This document shows, one piece after another, positions 25,592-36,404 of a stretch of 64,000 nucleotides of DNA; position 1 is the first letter of the stretch, and each line of letters opens with the position of its first letter. Origin of the DNA: Beverwykella pulmonaria (taxonomy: Eukaryota; Ascomycota; Dothideomycetes; Pleosporales; Melanommataceae); the NCBI GenBank assembly GCA_001599595.1, contig BCHH01000019.1, positions 436,411 to 500,410 of the forward strand, read 5' to 3'. The notes beneath the pieces are model-generated. The model saw only the letters and a program-made list of their open reading frames with translations, was not told the origin of the DNA and did no database searches. The translations under genes and the position numbers were made by a program.

Positions 25592-27103
25592 ATGTATAGA
25601 ACTATACCATTTTCTATACTCATATTGAGTGAACTCTCAGGGTCTATGGCTCGCCCCCGCGAAGACCAATCCACGCTCCATCCAACTATCAGATGGGGAA
25701 ATTGCACAGAAAATGATCCCCTTCGTCTCGAATGCGGACAAATGGATGTTCCGTTGGATTACAGCAAGCCCACAGGAGAGTCAATTACCCTATTCATGGC
25801 CCGCCTCAAGTCTACCAACAACGGTATCGCCCCCTTGGGCACTCTTCTCATCAACCTCGGAGGACCAGGAGGAGCTGCCGCTGACTTCATCGAAGCTGTT
25901 GCACAGGGGGAGCCAGTATTCAGCGATGATCTCATGGCAAGTTACGACATCGTGGGTGTAGACCCTCGAGGTACTGGACGAAGCCATCCAGTTAAATGCG
26001 ATCCAAACATCTGGAACGAACGCGTCAGTCAGTTCCCAACCACCAAGAACGAATACGAGGCCCTTGTCGCACACAACAAAGCGCTAGGAGAGAGCTGCGC
26101 GAAGTTAACCGGGAATCTTATCAACCACCTGGACACGGTGCACGTGGTCGAGGACTTCGAACTGTTCCGCCGCGCGATCGACAACGGCACGAACTGCGGG
26201 TTGAACTTCCTCGCCTTCTCCTACGGCACGCAGATCGCGATACAATACGCAGAGAGGTACCCCCACAACATCAACCGATTCGTACTCGATGGTGTCGTCG
26301 ACCACACGCTCCCGGAGACCACGACCATGACCACCGAAGCGGGGACATACGAAGCAACACTGAATTACTTCTTCCTCTGGTGCAATACGACCCTAGAGTG
26401 CGCGCTACACGGGCAAGATGTCGCCGCTGTCTTTGACACCGTCATTAATACTGCTACTCAATCGCCCATCCCCGCGCCGGGGTGCTCCTCAACCGGTGCG
26501 CACGCGTGCTTCCCCATGGTAAAAGCCCAAGACATCCTCTTCAACACGCAATTCCTACTCGCCGGCCCCAAGATATCAAACACCTGGCCGGCCCTCGCAT
26601 CCGCCCTGGCAGAAGCCGCGCAAGGCAACGCCACAGCACTCTCCTGGCCTATCGCCACCACAGAGAGCAGCTCAGCTATGTCCTTCCTGGCGATCGGATG
26701 CCAGGACTGGCTGCACGAATCCACCTCCTTCACCGACGTCCAGGAGAAAATCCGACTGGGAGCGGCGATGTTTCCTCACACGCGCGGCGCGTGTGAGTTC
26801 TATTTTGCAGAGGTTGCGTGTATTGGGTGGCCGGCGCCGACGTCGAATCCGCAGCATGATTTGGAGACGAAGGGGTTGGAGGCGCCGCCTATGTTACTGG
26901 TGAATTCACTGTGGGACCCGGAAGCATCAATTGTTTGGGCGACGAGTGTGCATGCGCAATTGAGGAAGTCGGTGCTTTTGACAAGGAATGGGGCCGGGCA
27001 TACGAGTTATCTTGCAGCTCATGGAAATGAGACGAGGAGTACTGAGGAGGCTTTTTTGTTGAAGGGGCTACTTCCTGCGCAGGGTATGATGGTAGATTCG
27101 TAA
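25592..27103 (+). CDS. Secreted alpha/beta hydrolase, S33 / tripeptidyl-aminopeptidase type
   Basis: Intronless gene of 503 residues for a serine hydrolase of the TAP-like S33 family, which in fungi and Streptomyces clips short peptides from N-termini outside the cell. The N-terminus is hydrophobic (YRTIPFSILILSELSGS), a likely signal peptide. The oxyanion loop is INLGGPGGAAADF, the next strand VGVDPRGTGRS, and the nucleophile is Ser210 in LAFSYGT. Probable Asp442 lies in NSLWDPEAS and His470 in NGAGHTSYL, in the TAP C-terminal domain. The nucleophile elbow reads A-F-S-Y-G where the family usually has G-x-S-x-G. The ATG at 25592 is the first in frame. Several Cys suggest disulfides, fitting secretion. 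Confidence 0.87.
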   Translation: MYRTIPFSILILSELSGSMARPREDQSTLHPTIRWGNCTENDPLRLECGQMDVPLDYSKPTGESITLFMARLKSTNNGIAPLGTLLINLGGPGGAAADFIEAVAQGEPVFSDDLMASYDIVGVDPRGTGRSHPVKCDPNIWNERVSQFPTTKNEYEALVAHNKALGESCAKLTGNLINHLDTVHVVEDFELFRRAIDNGTNCGLNFLAFSYGTQIAIQYAERYPHNINRFVLDGVVDHTLPETTTMTTEAGTYEATLNYFFLWCNTTLECALHGQDVAAVFDTVINTATQSPIPAPGCSSTGAHACFPMVKAQDILFNTQFLLAGPKISNTWPALASALAEAAQGNATALSWPIATTESSSAMSFLAIGCQDWLHESTSFTDVQEKIRLGAAMFPHTRGACEFYFAEVACIGWPAPTSNPQHDLETKGLEAPPMLLVNSLWDPEASIVWATSVHAQLRKSVLLTRNGAGHTSYLAAHGNETRSTEEAFLLKGLLPAQGMMVDS

Positions 27104-28868
27104 GCTTTGAGGAGGTGGAGAAGGGAGTGGGTGTTTGAGAAGAGGGTGTTCTTTTGAGAAGAAGCTAGGCATTGTTCTCGACAGAAAGACGGTGTCCATT
27201 ACTATTCGTTTAGTTCTAGCACAAGGTCTGCCCCTGCTCAAGCTTAACTCCAGATCCTCCACTTATCCCCTATCCCTATTTTAGCGGGTTGATGGTTGGG
27301 AGTCCTTTAGAGAACGTTGTAGAGCTTTGCGGCTTGTTGCAAGGTTAAATTCAAGTCTTGTTTAATAGTCAATAGAGACAGCTGCACATTGGCCTGGTTT
27401 CATGGTGGTTGCGCGTTCGAATGCCGAGGTATCTTGATAGAGCAGTACTGTGCCGCAATGTCGTTGGGGCCTTGGCACAGGTGCGCCACTCGCAACCTCA
27501 ATCCATCCCAACCACACCAGAAAATCGTCGTAATTAAGCCCAATAAAACTGGATTCATGCCGTCCGATAACGGTGCCGTGCTCTCTATCTATGTGTGGGC
27601 TACAGGTTCAAGACAGCCTGGGAGAACGTGGCGAGAGGGGACTGTTCATGGTCTTCCCATCTTGAATGTCTTGCAGCCTCTTTGCCCTTAACGGCGGGAG
27701 GTGACGCTCAACTGGAAGCGATTAACATGCTGCACAAAGCGTTTCCAGCAGCCCCCACCTTGTTCACCGTGGCCATGGCCTGCGTCTCTATTCCCTCCAT
27801 GAACAGACTCGCTTGTTCCCCAGAAAGTTGCCCTCCATCCCCCCCCGGCAATGGTCAGCTTGCTCTCAACCACGAGGCACACATAGTACAAGCTCGGAAA
27901 CCTGGAAGAACCTGCCGGTCGAACCAAACCCGCGACCTTGTTTCGGCCCTTGTTTCCATCAAGCTTACTGAAAAGAGCAGTTCCCCGTGTCGCCAAGTGC
28001 CCAATCTGTCCCACTCCGCTCCCGCCACTCCACTTCCGCCCCGCCGCAAGCGCCCGAATTCTTGGAAGTGGTTTTTCTTTCGCACGTGGCGACGCATTAG
28101 CATCCATCAGCATCAGCATCGTCCCTCATCGGCGCCTCCGATTCAGGAGTCTCATCACGCTGTTGCATGGCTTTCGTACGCCTCCCACCGGGCGCAAGTC
28201 ACAAGGTCACAAGAAATTACTGCTTTTCAACCTGCGGCGTAGCTTGTCTGGCATTCAATCTATCAGAGATTCGAACATGGCAAAATTCGAAGCCAATTGC
28301 CATGCACATCTAAAACCTAGATCGATCTAAGCTTGTCCCCACCAACTATTGCTTGCTTTTACCAGCGCGCCGAAGCACCCGCAGAACAGGCACACCATGC
28401 GCGTCGATATTGACGCCGACATTGCGGCGTTGAATTCCCTCACGTCCGTACGAAGCAGCTCGTCCGTGAGATGCGTATACCAATCACTCTCAACCACAAC
28501 CTCTCCATGCTCTTACAGGGATTACTGTTGGGATCACCAAAGGATTGGTAACGTGGGTTCCCAGGTCTGTGGCCATGACCCCACAATTGTATTTAGCCTG
28601 TGGTTGGAGGGTAAATACTGTGAACTCCCTCTGGCCAAGACCCATCTCCTCTTCCCCGCCGCGCCACTATTCCCAGATGGAGCAATTCCACGGCAGAACC
28701 GGGTGAGTTCTCCGCGAGGATCGGCTGCGCTTCGAGAAGTCTGGGGTTGCACCTGGTCTGTGGGTTCTAGTGCTGGTTTGATAAAAGCACGCCTGGTCCC
28801 TGGAATTGCAAAGAGTACCTCCAGACGGAATCTCCTTTGATCTTCTGGAATCCAAGCAGACCGAAGCC
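27104..28868. other. Long intergenic region upstream of the sugar transporter
   Basis: 1.76 kb without a supported gene. Open frames on both strands (for example 27595-28242 plus and 28119-27688 minus) overlap each other, look like chance frames in GC-rich, C-rich DNA, and have no domain. Pyrimidine-rich stretches at 28010-28130 and 28330-28450 are typical of ascomycete promoters and leaders. A long upstream regulatory region for the transporter is possible. Confidence 0.4.
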
Positions 28869-30651
28869 ATGGGTATCATCTCCGCCGGCGATGGAACGTC
28901 CGATCCTATCCTCACGCGCATGGTTGCGGAGGACAAGGTGCCGTGGTACAAGAAGCCCAATTTGAGGATCATGTACATCTACCTCTTCCTGTGCTGTATG
29001 GGGGTGGAGATGACTTCGGGATTCGACTCGCAGCTCATCAATACGCTGCAGTTCTCGACGCCCTTCAACAAATGTAAGATGTCTTCTCTGTGGCACCATA
29101 TCATTACTAAGTAAAGGACAGACTTCGGAAACGGCTACTTGGATGAAAAGAAAAAACCAGCCATCGAAGCCGGCCTCCTTGGTTTCATCTCTTCATGCTA
29201 CCAGCTCGGCTCCATTCTTGCCGTCCCGGTTGCTCCATGGTTCAATCAGCGGTTTGGAAGGCGTTGGGCCATCATGACAGGATCCCTCATCATGGTGGTT
29301 GGCGCACTTCTCCAAGGCTTCTCGCAACACGTTGGCATGTACATCATTGCACGCATGCTGCTCGGTGTCGGCATCGTCTTCTGCATCATCTCGGGCTCAG
29401 CGCTCATCGGAGAACTTGCATATCCCAAGGAACGCCCAGTCCTGACCTCCCTTTTCAACGCGTCCTATTTCATCGGGGCCATCATTGCGGCCGCCATCGC
29501 CATTAAGACGGTCGATATTCCTGGGAACTGGAGTTGGCGCATACCATCAATCCTGCAGATCTGTCCCTCACTGTTGCAAATCTGCTTCATATTCATGCTC
29601 CCTGAGTCTCCGCGTTGGCTTGTTTCCAGGGATCGCGAGGACGAGGCATTTGCAATCCTGACAAAATACCATGCCGAGGGCGATGCATCATCTGTCCTAG
29701 TCCAGGCTGAGATGGCTCAGATCAAATCCGTCATCAAACTCGAGATGGAGACATCGAAGCAGTCTTGGATGGATATGTTACGCACCGCTGGAATGCGACG
29801 CCGTGTGCTAATTGCCTGTATGCTTGGTCTGTTCACACAGATGAGTGGAAACACGCTGCTGTCCTACTATTCTAACCTCCTCTTTAACATGATGGGATAC
29901 ACCACGACTTTTGCAAAGACGCGCATTAATATTGCAAACCAATGCTGGAGCTTAATCAACGGAACAATCATTGCGCTTTTCGTGACGCGCTTCCGACGCA
30001 GGTGGATGTTCATGACATCGTCGACCCTCATGTTGATTGTTTTCATCGGAATGACCGTCGCTTTCGAACGCCTCAGATTCGCATCGGATCACAAGTTTAC
30101 AAATAAGTCTGCCGGTATTGCAGCACTGTTTTTCTACTTCGCATATAGCCCTATGTACAACATCGGAAACAATGCCTTGACATACAGTAAGCCCTTCCTC
30201 CTCCCATATTTGTCTCCATTGGCCCTGCTAATGTATCCGTGTGTCCAGCCTACCTCGTCGAGCTCTTTCCTTACTCCCAGCGTACCATGGGTATTGGACT
30301 CGAACAAATTTTCGGCAAGCTCGGTGGTTTCTTCTCCGTTAACGTGAACCCCATTGCTCTGAGACACATCGACTGGAAGTTCTTTGCTATCTATTGTGGC
30401 TGGATTACCTTTGAGTTCTTGTTCGTCTACTTCTTCTATCCCGAGACGTACGGACGGACGCTCGAGGAGTTGGCTTTCTGTAAGTTCAATCTGAACCTGA
30501 GTCCAGGACATGGAATAAGGCTAACAAGGAAATAGTGTTCGAGGACAAGGAGCTTGCTGATAAGGCGGTCGCAGCTGTAGAGAAGCAGATCCACGCTGAG
30601 GAGGAACACCATACAGAGAAGAATGAGATTACCATTGAGGACAAGGTGTAG
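28869..30651 (+). CDS. MFS sugar transporter (lactose permease-like)
   Basis: Plasma-membrane sugar porter of 538 residues with four exons: 28869-29073, 29122-30186, 30249-30479, 30536-30651. Introns are 48, 62 and 56 bases with GT..AG ends and CTAA branch sites. Family motifs: MGVEMTSGFDSQLIN in helix 1, NQRFGRRWAIMTG (G-R-R loop after helix 2), PESPRWLVSRDREDEA before the central loop, LVELFPYSQRTMGIGLEQ near helix 10, and the hallmark PETYGRTLEEL after helix 12. The C-terminus is acidic and cytosolic. The layout is that of fungal lactose/hexose permeases of the LAC12-like branch; the substrate cannot be assigned. The start at 28869 gives the usual short N-terminal tail. Confidence 0.9.
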
Positions 30652-31113
30652 AAGTGGTTGACACTTTATTTGAAGGGAAGGGGTCACATGTGGTTGTAAT
30701 GGATGATTTTAGGTGCACTTGAATAACTGGAGTTTACTGGTACTTAACAATTCATTTGTACCTCGTGCATCTACCACAGCAATGCTCAATAAATTTAATG
30801 CCCAAATTAACCCACTTCCTCAACATGTGCTACCAATATCGAGGGATGATTCGACAAGCTATGAAAAGGAAAGAGGCAAAACGTGATTTTGGTATATGAC
30901 TTTGCCTGACCCCCTATGAAATTATCATCAGGCTAAGGTGCTTCATATATGCATGTTATAAGGCTTTCAGGTGCGGCAAGGGAATGAGAGCGCGCATCTT
31001 CCTATGCTCTTCCGATGTTCTTGTTCGCTTAAATATACTTCTATGCCCTCTCCTACGCCATATATAATTTTATGATACGTTGCCCAGATGCAGAAACACA
31101 GTGCAGTCATCCT
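30652..31113. other. Convergent intergenic region
   Basis: Lies between the 3' ends of the sugar transporter and the DUF4360 gene. AT-rich; no gene seen. Terminators of both genes are expected here. Confidence 0.5.
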
Positions 31114-31915
31114 TCAGCACTTCTTCCAAGCAAGATTAAGAATCTCGCTGAATCCTCTATCCAAAGCTCCATCCTGCGTGCCCTTGAGCACACCTGCCAC
31201 ACTTGAGCTTGCTGCAGACAAAGATGCCGAGATGGTAAGTTGAAATCTAGCCGACGCTTTCGAGCACACTGAAGCTTCATTGTCTGAAATCTCTCCGTCT
31301 TTGTGGATGAGAAAATCGCTTTCAAAAGGACCGGAGAGCTTCTTTTGCATGTTTCCCTGTAGTAGGTTAGCGATGATCTCGTTCACCTATAAGACGAATG
31401 CCATTCCCAGGAACGAAATATGTCGAATACAGAGGAGCGCGAACCTTGCCCTTCATGTCTATGCCTTTACTATCAATCCACTTCCATCTGCTCTGTAAAT
31501 GATCAGTTCCAGCATGCATTTGAGACGCCTTGGAGATACCGACCACCAAACTCGCATCAACCCCAGAAGCAAGCTTAATATATCCCCGAAAATCTACTGT
31601 ATCAACATCGAAAGCCCATCCTGGGGAGCTCATGGTGACGTTGACCTTGCAAAGCGCACGTTTCTTGATGCCTCCCGCATTTGGTCCTATCGCGGCCGTG
31701 AAGTTGTCGAAGATAAGATTAATCAACGAGTTGTCCTCTGAGATGGCTACACCGACACTGCCTTCCCTGCATCCATTGCCATCAGTGTCAACGTCGACAT
31801 CTACAGCGCTGATTGTACATGCGCCTTTTGGTGGCCTGACGGCGGTTGCATCAGGTATCGCGGACGCAAGGCCTTGAAGGAGGGAGAGGACAAAGATGAT
31901 GTAAGAGAAAAACAT
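31114..31915 (-). CDS. Secreted DUF4360 protein
   Basis: Secreted protein of the DUF4360 family, common in plant- and litter-associated ascomycetes; function unknown. The first exon starts with the ATG at 31915 and a signal peptide (MFFSYIIFVLSLLQGLASAI). Family features follow: GNGCREGSVGVAISEDNSL, LIFDNFTAAIGPN, CKVNVTMSSPGWAF, DTVDFRGYIKLASG. The last exon (open from about 31386 to the TGA at 31114) carries LQGNMQKKLSGPFESDFLI and Cys residues near the end (AWKKC). At least one intron lies between about 31540 and 31357: the final acceptor may be CTACTACAG, ending at 31357, or CTTATAG slightly upstream. I could not fix a donor that keeps the frame and the family spacing, so the middle of the protein is unresolved. 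Convergent with the sugar transporter. Confidence 0.7.
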
Positions 31916-32472
31916 GTCGATCGAAACGATTCTCAGACTATGTAGAATGAACCAGCGATGAAAAAAGCAGTTTCGTAGGCAAGACAGTCTTTTATGACGT
32001 TCTGTATCGGTACTTGGTATCTCCGGTTCTACAGCATATATTTCATCTAAATTACTCTATCTGCTAGATTGTATGAGAACGAAAATGGGTACCGACAGGA
32101 CGAGGCCCCGGCAGTGCTCTTCGGATCCGGTTTAAAAAAATTTTGATGCAATTCGCTCGTACATCTCGCAAGTTAAAATTTTTGGGACCAATCAGTGATC
32201 TGAGATCTATAGTATCTGAGAGTGTGGACCAATATTCACTGACCACAATTCCGGATATGCTGTTATTAGCTCATCTTGCATTCCCGACAATCGATTCGGT
32301 AAGATCAAGCCAATCTAATCAGTCGGCATAAATCAGCAACATCCACTTCCAAGACTTTCAGGGTATGATTACAAGTTACCCAACCTCTAATAACAAAGAA
32401 CACAAGGTTTGAAAAAAGGACTAGCCTGTATAAGAGTTCACTGCTCACTAGACTACTTCATAGCTAGATTGA
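31916..32472. other. Intergenic region
   Basis: AT-rich promoter side of the DUF4360 gene. Weak coding-like words at 32140-32300 may be leftovers of the N-terminal half of the kinase-like fragment that follows. Confidence 0.35.
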
Positions 32473-33105
32473 ATTACGAGATCTTTCTATCAGTATCTTC
32501 AGGAGTACAGCGCCCCTCTGGACGCATCAACTAGCCGCATTCTACCATCTCACCGATCTCTAGCCTACCAGTGGGCACTACACATCATCTCAGGCCTCAC
32601 CTTTATGCGCTCCCATGACGTCATCTTCGGGGACCTCAACCCAATATACTGCTGGCTTTCCTCGAACTCTCATCTATCCCTCTCATTGGCCGGGTTCATT
32701 AATGCCGGTTTCAATTACAAGGAGCAGTGGAGTCAAGTTATCCACGGCGATCAGACGAATGGGAATAATTTCCATCCTCTCGAGCATCAGGCCAATCCGA
32801 CGAAGCAGACTGACTTGTTTTTGTACGGGTGTACGGTGTATGAGCTCATGATAGGGTTTTGGCCAGCGAGTCGATCGGGCATACGCTCGTGGCGAGAGAT
32901 TGCGGCCATGGTTCCTCGTAAGGAGTGGCCACTGTTGGAGGCCGAGTGTATGGGGGAGATTGCGCGCAAGTGCTGGAATGGCGAGTATGCTGGTGCGGAA
33001 GAGGTAAAGACCGCGGTGGTGGCATTCCTGGAGGGATTGAGATGGGAGATCGAGGAGGATGATGACCTGAAGGGGTTCGATGCCGCATATCTCTTCCCTC
33101 GATGA
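32473..33105 (+). pseudogene. Protein-kinase-like fragment, N-lobe missing
   Basis: The frame opens after a TGA at 32470-32472 and runs to the stop at 33103-33105. It shows kinase C-lobe landmarks in order: LPSHRSLAYQWALHIISGLT (helix before the catalytic loop), SHDVIFGDLNPIYCWLS (position of the HRD loop, here FGD), LSLSLAGFINAGF (position of DFG), then KQTDLFLYGCTVYELMIGFWP, as after the activation segment, and a final RKCWNGEYAGAEEVKTAV. The N-lobe with the ATP-binding Lys was not found and no ATG starts the frame before 32605. It is either a relic of, or one exon of, a fungal kinase-like gene whose upstream exons have decayed. DFG is not conserved, so a pseudokinase family is also possible. 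Confidence 0.55.
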
Positions 33106-33331
33106 GCGCGATTTTGGTCTATGAAAGATCCTGTAAAGCTTGGCTTTGCCTTGTCTATGTGCATATAGTTAGGTTCTTCTGCCTCTGTATGTGTCTAGCG
33201 ACACAAATAATTTCCGTAAATAGAGAATTTTCAGTACAGTGCCAGAGCCAATTGCTTCTATTCAGAAGCAAGAGTCAGGGGTGTGAGAATTCTCGTATTA
33301 AGCTCGTTAATTACAACTATAGTTATAATAA

Positions 33332-34324
33332 TTAGGTCACCACCTGGTTGTCCTTCTCTTCAAGGACCCTCAACCCACGCTCTCGCCTCTCTTCCGCTGT
33401 CCGTGCCTTCCATTGCTCAATAGTCTCACGCTCATGTCTGTACCAGTCCTTCGCCGTCAAATCCCTAAACACCTCAGCAACATCCCACCTCTTCATTTCC
33501 TCGCCTCCCTTTCTCACGATAACCACATCCAAATGCTCATGGAACATTTTCCCATATCCTTCAGCAGCGTCGCCCATATGTATCATCCATCCAATATCAA
33601 ACATGACAAATTGCGCAAGATACGTTGGATCAAGGACCGTTTCTCCAGCGCCCTCGTTGTCCTGATGGTGGCCATAAAGTTCACTCTGCGGCGGTTTAAA
33701 ACGAGAGGGGTCGACGTTATCTGGGATTTCAACGTTGATGTCCAGCGTCTTGATTGTAACATGTTTATGTTCCTTTGCGTCCCGGCGCTTTCCTGTAGGC
33801 CCGACTCTGAAGAAGCGCTCTAGGATGCTGTAGATATTCCAGGACATGGCTGGGCCGGCACCATTACCTCCTCGGAAGCCAACATAAGAACCGTAGCCGT
33901 CGTATTTCTTGCGTCCTCCATAACTTCCAGCTATACGGAATGTAACGTTTACTTTGTCGACACTTGTCGTAAGTACAGGAACTCTAAGCCATGTTGGTAG
34001 TAGGAAGATCTCATCGAGCAAGATAATATCGAGATCGTAGGAGTTTATGTTGGGTATGATGTGTAGGTTTGAAATGGTCTCGGCGTGGAGTTGGTGGCAG
34101 ACGAGCAGCAAGGGTACAGCACTAGCGACGATGTTCTCCGAATGGTACTTGATAGTGTGGGTGCCACCCCACGCGTGAAGTTGTGGATTTTCCAGCTGAG
34201 TTCTTCCAGAGAGAAGATCATCAAAACTTGCTGTGAGTGTTGGTGGCTCGTTGATGTCGGCAAGGATTGCGTAAGTACAAATCTTGTCGCGGAGCTCGCG
34301 GGGGATTGTGAGAAGTGAGGGCAT
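33332..34324 (-). CDS. Fungal F-box-like protein with PRELRD N-terminus
   Basis: Intronless gene of 330 residues. The N-terminus MPSLLTIPRELRDKICTYAI is the F-box-like motif that begins many large, uncharacterised fungal protein families (short helix with LP-x-ELRD-x-I). Then comes an Ala/Leu-rich VPLLLVCHQLHAETI segment and a body of no known fold, with a charged C-terminus (REERGLRVLEEKD region). F-box-like proteins usually recruit substrates to SCF ubiquitin ligases, but this is not shown here. The start at 34324 directly precedes the motif; an in-frame ATG at 34384 would add 20 residues. Divergent from a second protein of the same style at about 35 kb. Confidence 0.65.
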   Translation of the reverse strand: MPSLLTIPRELRDKICTYAILADINEPPTLTASFDDLLSGRTQLENPQLHAWGGTHTIKYHSENIVASAVPLLLVCHQLHAETISNLHIIPNINSYDLDIILLDEIFLLPTWLRVPVLTTSVDKVNVTFRIAGSYGGRKKYDGYGSYVGFRGGNGAGPAMSWNIYSILERFFRVGPTGKRRDAKEHKHVTIKTLDINVEIPDNVDPSRFKPPQSELYGHHQDNEGAGETVLDPTYLAQFVMFDIGWMIHMGDAAEGYGKMFHEHLDVVIVRKGGEEMKRWDVAEVFRDLTAKDWYRHERETIEQWKARTAEERRERGLRVLEEKDNQVVT

Positions 34325-34910
34325 CGTGCTGGTGTCTAGGGATAGAACGGTAACTTTGCCTCCGATCAATGTATGCAACCTCAACCTAAAAAAGGCAATA
34401 GCTGCCTGACGAGAGTGGCACGGCTTACGCTAAACCGGATTGGGCGAGGCACAATCGTGTGCACCTTCCGTTCAGTGCCACGATAACCATGGCTGTATGT
34501 TCTCAGGTCCGTACCTTGCTCTCCATTCAAATCAACAGCACAGATTGGTACGACCAGGAGAGAGAGAGGTGTTTTGAGTTTAGGCGGACCGGAACGAGAC
34601 GTGCAGTATGGGGGAGGACTTTTGAAGGATCAAGGGGACGGTGTTGAGTAATAGTCGGAATAAGGAGGTTAACAATCTGTGAGAAATGGAATGGAAAATG
34701 GACAAGGACTTCTATACATTAAAAGGAAAACTCTTACAGAACATACCCCATGCACTACTAAGCGAGCTAAGGGCTGAACTCATCTGATAAAGCTCAGCTT
34801 CCCCCGCTCTCATCGCACTCGCACTCCCAGATTCGAGTACTACATATATACATTCCAACAATACATAATTGCTGCGTGGGGTACGGAGCAATGCTTCGTT
34901 ATCGTTTTGA
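34325..34910. other. Intergenic region between the two PRELRD genes
   Basis: No recognised gene. It holds the promoter of the minus-strand gene and perhaps a first exon of the plus-strand one. Confidence 0.4.
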
Positions 34911-35990
34911 GGGCGAGTCGCTAAAATCCCGCTCCCATGTCTCAACCCTAACATTTTTGCAGATCAAGGACCCCTAAGAGTTTGTGAAAGAAGGCACAAA
35001 ATCGTTGAGACAGGCAGGAAGAATAAGAAAGCATCAACTAAACAACTGTCCCTCTCGTCTCTCCAACTTTCGCCGCCACAAAGCACAACACCCGCTTTTC
35101 CCTTCTTTGATCTTCCCCGTGAGCTCCGAGATCAGATCTATCACTACGTGTGGCTGGGAAAATGTGTGATACTCACAGAAAATAATGTGAAATTTCACGT
35201 TCACTATATGCGGAAGCAACCACACGACATCTCGACCTCAACATGCCATAGCCCCGATGCGCTGCGCTGGATGCGTGCCTGCAAGCAGCTCCGGTGTGAA
35301 TCTTTCAACCAGTTATTCCGGTATGCGCATTGCAGCAGTTTTGCCCAGTTTCCTGGGAATAGCAGGATCGTGGAGCTCACTCCAACACCCTGGTTTAGCA
35401 GGATACAGAGAATGGATTTATTCATGAAAGTGACATTCGATTTCGACGACATCGAAGGAGAACGCGATCGGAAGCGCTTGACAATCCGTCCAAAGTTGGA
35501 CTTACTCATATCTCGCCTCCGAACCCTCCAGTTGAAGTCCCAGCCTTTATCACTCAAAGAAGTCAACCTAAAGGTCTCGCTGCGCAACATCCCATCCTTC
35601 TACGTGCCGCGGACCATGAATCTAGAACCTGGATGCCGTCTCGATTTCTCTAGCCTCTTAGTTTTTGGGACAGAGATGCAATGGGTTGGAATTGTTATTG
35701 GGTATCCGGGCTTGCAAACGATCGCTCCACGATATGATAGGACGAGTGTTGCGATTGATTGGCAGAATGAGACGAGGGTTAGGGTTAGTGTGCGGAATAC
35801 GATTGTGCCGAGACTGCAGGTGGAGTTGGTTAGAGTCGGAAAGTTAATGATTGGAGGGGAGGATGGGGATGTGGAAGAAAAGTCGCAGATGGGATGGACA
35901 GAGAAAGAGAGAGGGAATGTTTGGATATGGCACTCGGAGGTGCGTCGAGATACAACCAACCACAGTTGCTCTAAAATCTCAACGAGCTAA
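34911..35990 (+). CDS. Second fungal F-box-like PRELRD protein, start unresolved
   Basis: An open frame runs from after a TGA at 34908 to the stop at 35988-35990. It carries FPFFDLPRELRDQIYHYVWL at 35097-35156, the F-box-like motif of fungal families, then MRACKQLRCESFNQLFRYA and a body rich in Arg and Leu ending near GNVWIWHSEV. There is no in-frame ATG ahead of the motif, so the true start must lie in an upstream exon, or the start has been lost. The reading frame is long and its composition is protein-like, so a real gene is favoured. The extreme C-terminus after WHSEV could be read-through of an intron (GTGCGTCG at 35940). Confidence 0.55.
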   Translation, partial: GRVAKIPLPCLNPNIFADQGPLRVCERRHKIVETGRKNKKASTKQLSLSSLQLSPPQSTTPAFPFFDLPRELRDQIYHYVWLGKCVILTENNVKFHVHYMRKQPHDISTSTCHSPDALRWMRACKQLRCESFNQLFRYAHCSSFAQFPGNSRIVELTPTPWFSRIQRMDLFMKVTFDFDDIEGERDRKRLTIRPKLDLLISRLRTLQLKSQPLSLKEVNLKVSLRNIPSFYVPRTMNLEPGCRLDFSSLLVFGTEMQWVGIVIGYPGLQTIAPRYDRTSVAIDWQNETRVRVSVRNTIVPRLQVELVRVGKLMIGGEDGDVEEKSQMGWTEKERGNVWIWHSEVRRDTTNHSCSKISTS

Positions 35991-36404
35991 ACTCCATAGA
36001 ACCCAATTTGCAATGAAATAACTACAATGAGATATTTGCCACCCAACAACTACAAACACTTCACAGAGGGTTGAAGATGAAGGCTATAAATAGGGCGCGT
36101 GTTCCAGAAGAGGCTAGCCCGCTGTGACGTACCTAACATCGTGTTTCCCTGTCACCTTTCATAACAACAGTCTCCTTCAAACACACTCTTTGTTTCTACG
36201 ACGACAACGTCCTGACATTTGTTTTTTAAGGATAATAAAGCACCGTAATGCTCGTCACAAAGCATTGTCCGCCACGAGGATGCGAGACACAAAACACAGC
36301 ACCCTTGGTTCTCTAATCGCAATCGCAATCGATAAATCTGTACACTCATAACCTACTCTTCTCACATACTAGAAAATCTCTAGAACAAATAGCATCAATA
36401 CACC
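35991..36404. promoter_or_regulatory. Promoter and leader of the DUF2293 gene
   Basis: TATAAATAG lies at 36085-36093, about 310 bases ahead of the ATG, so the transcript probably has a long leader (or a leader intron). No gene is seen. Confidence 0.45.

Noticed and set aside
25996..26436. 146-codon frame inside the S33 hydrolase gene
   Set aside because: It is an out-of-frame shadow (Arg/His-rich) of a gene with intact catalytic motifs.
27405..27435. tRNA-like T-loop word (GTTCGAAT) near 27418
   Set aside because: The flanking bases do not form a five-pair T stem and no D arm, anticodon arm or acceptor stem can be drawn around it.
27595..28242. 215-codon plus frame upstream of the sugar transporter
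   Set aside because: It overlaps equally long frames on the other strand, is low-complexity Pro/Ser/Arg-rich and has no domain; it looks like a chance frame in C-rich promoter DNA.
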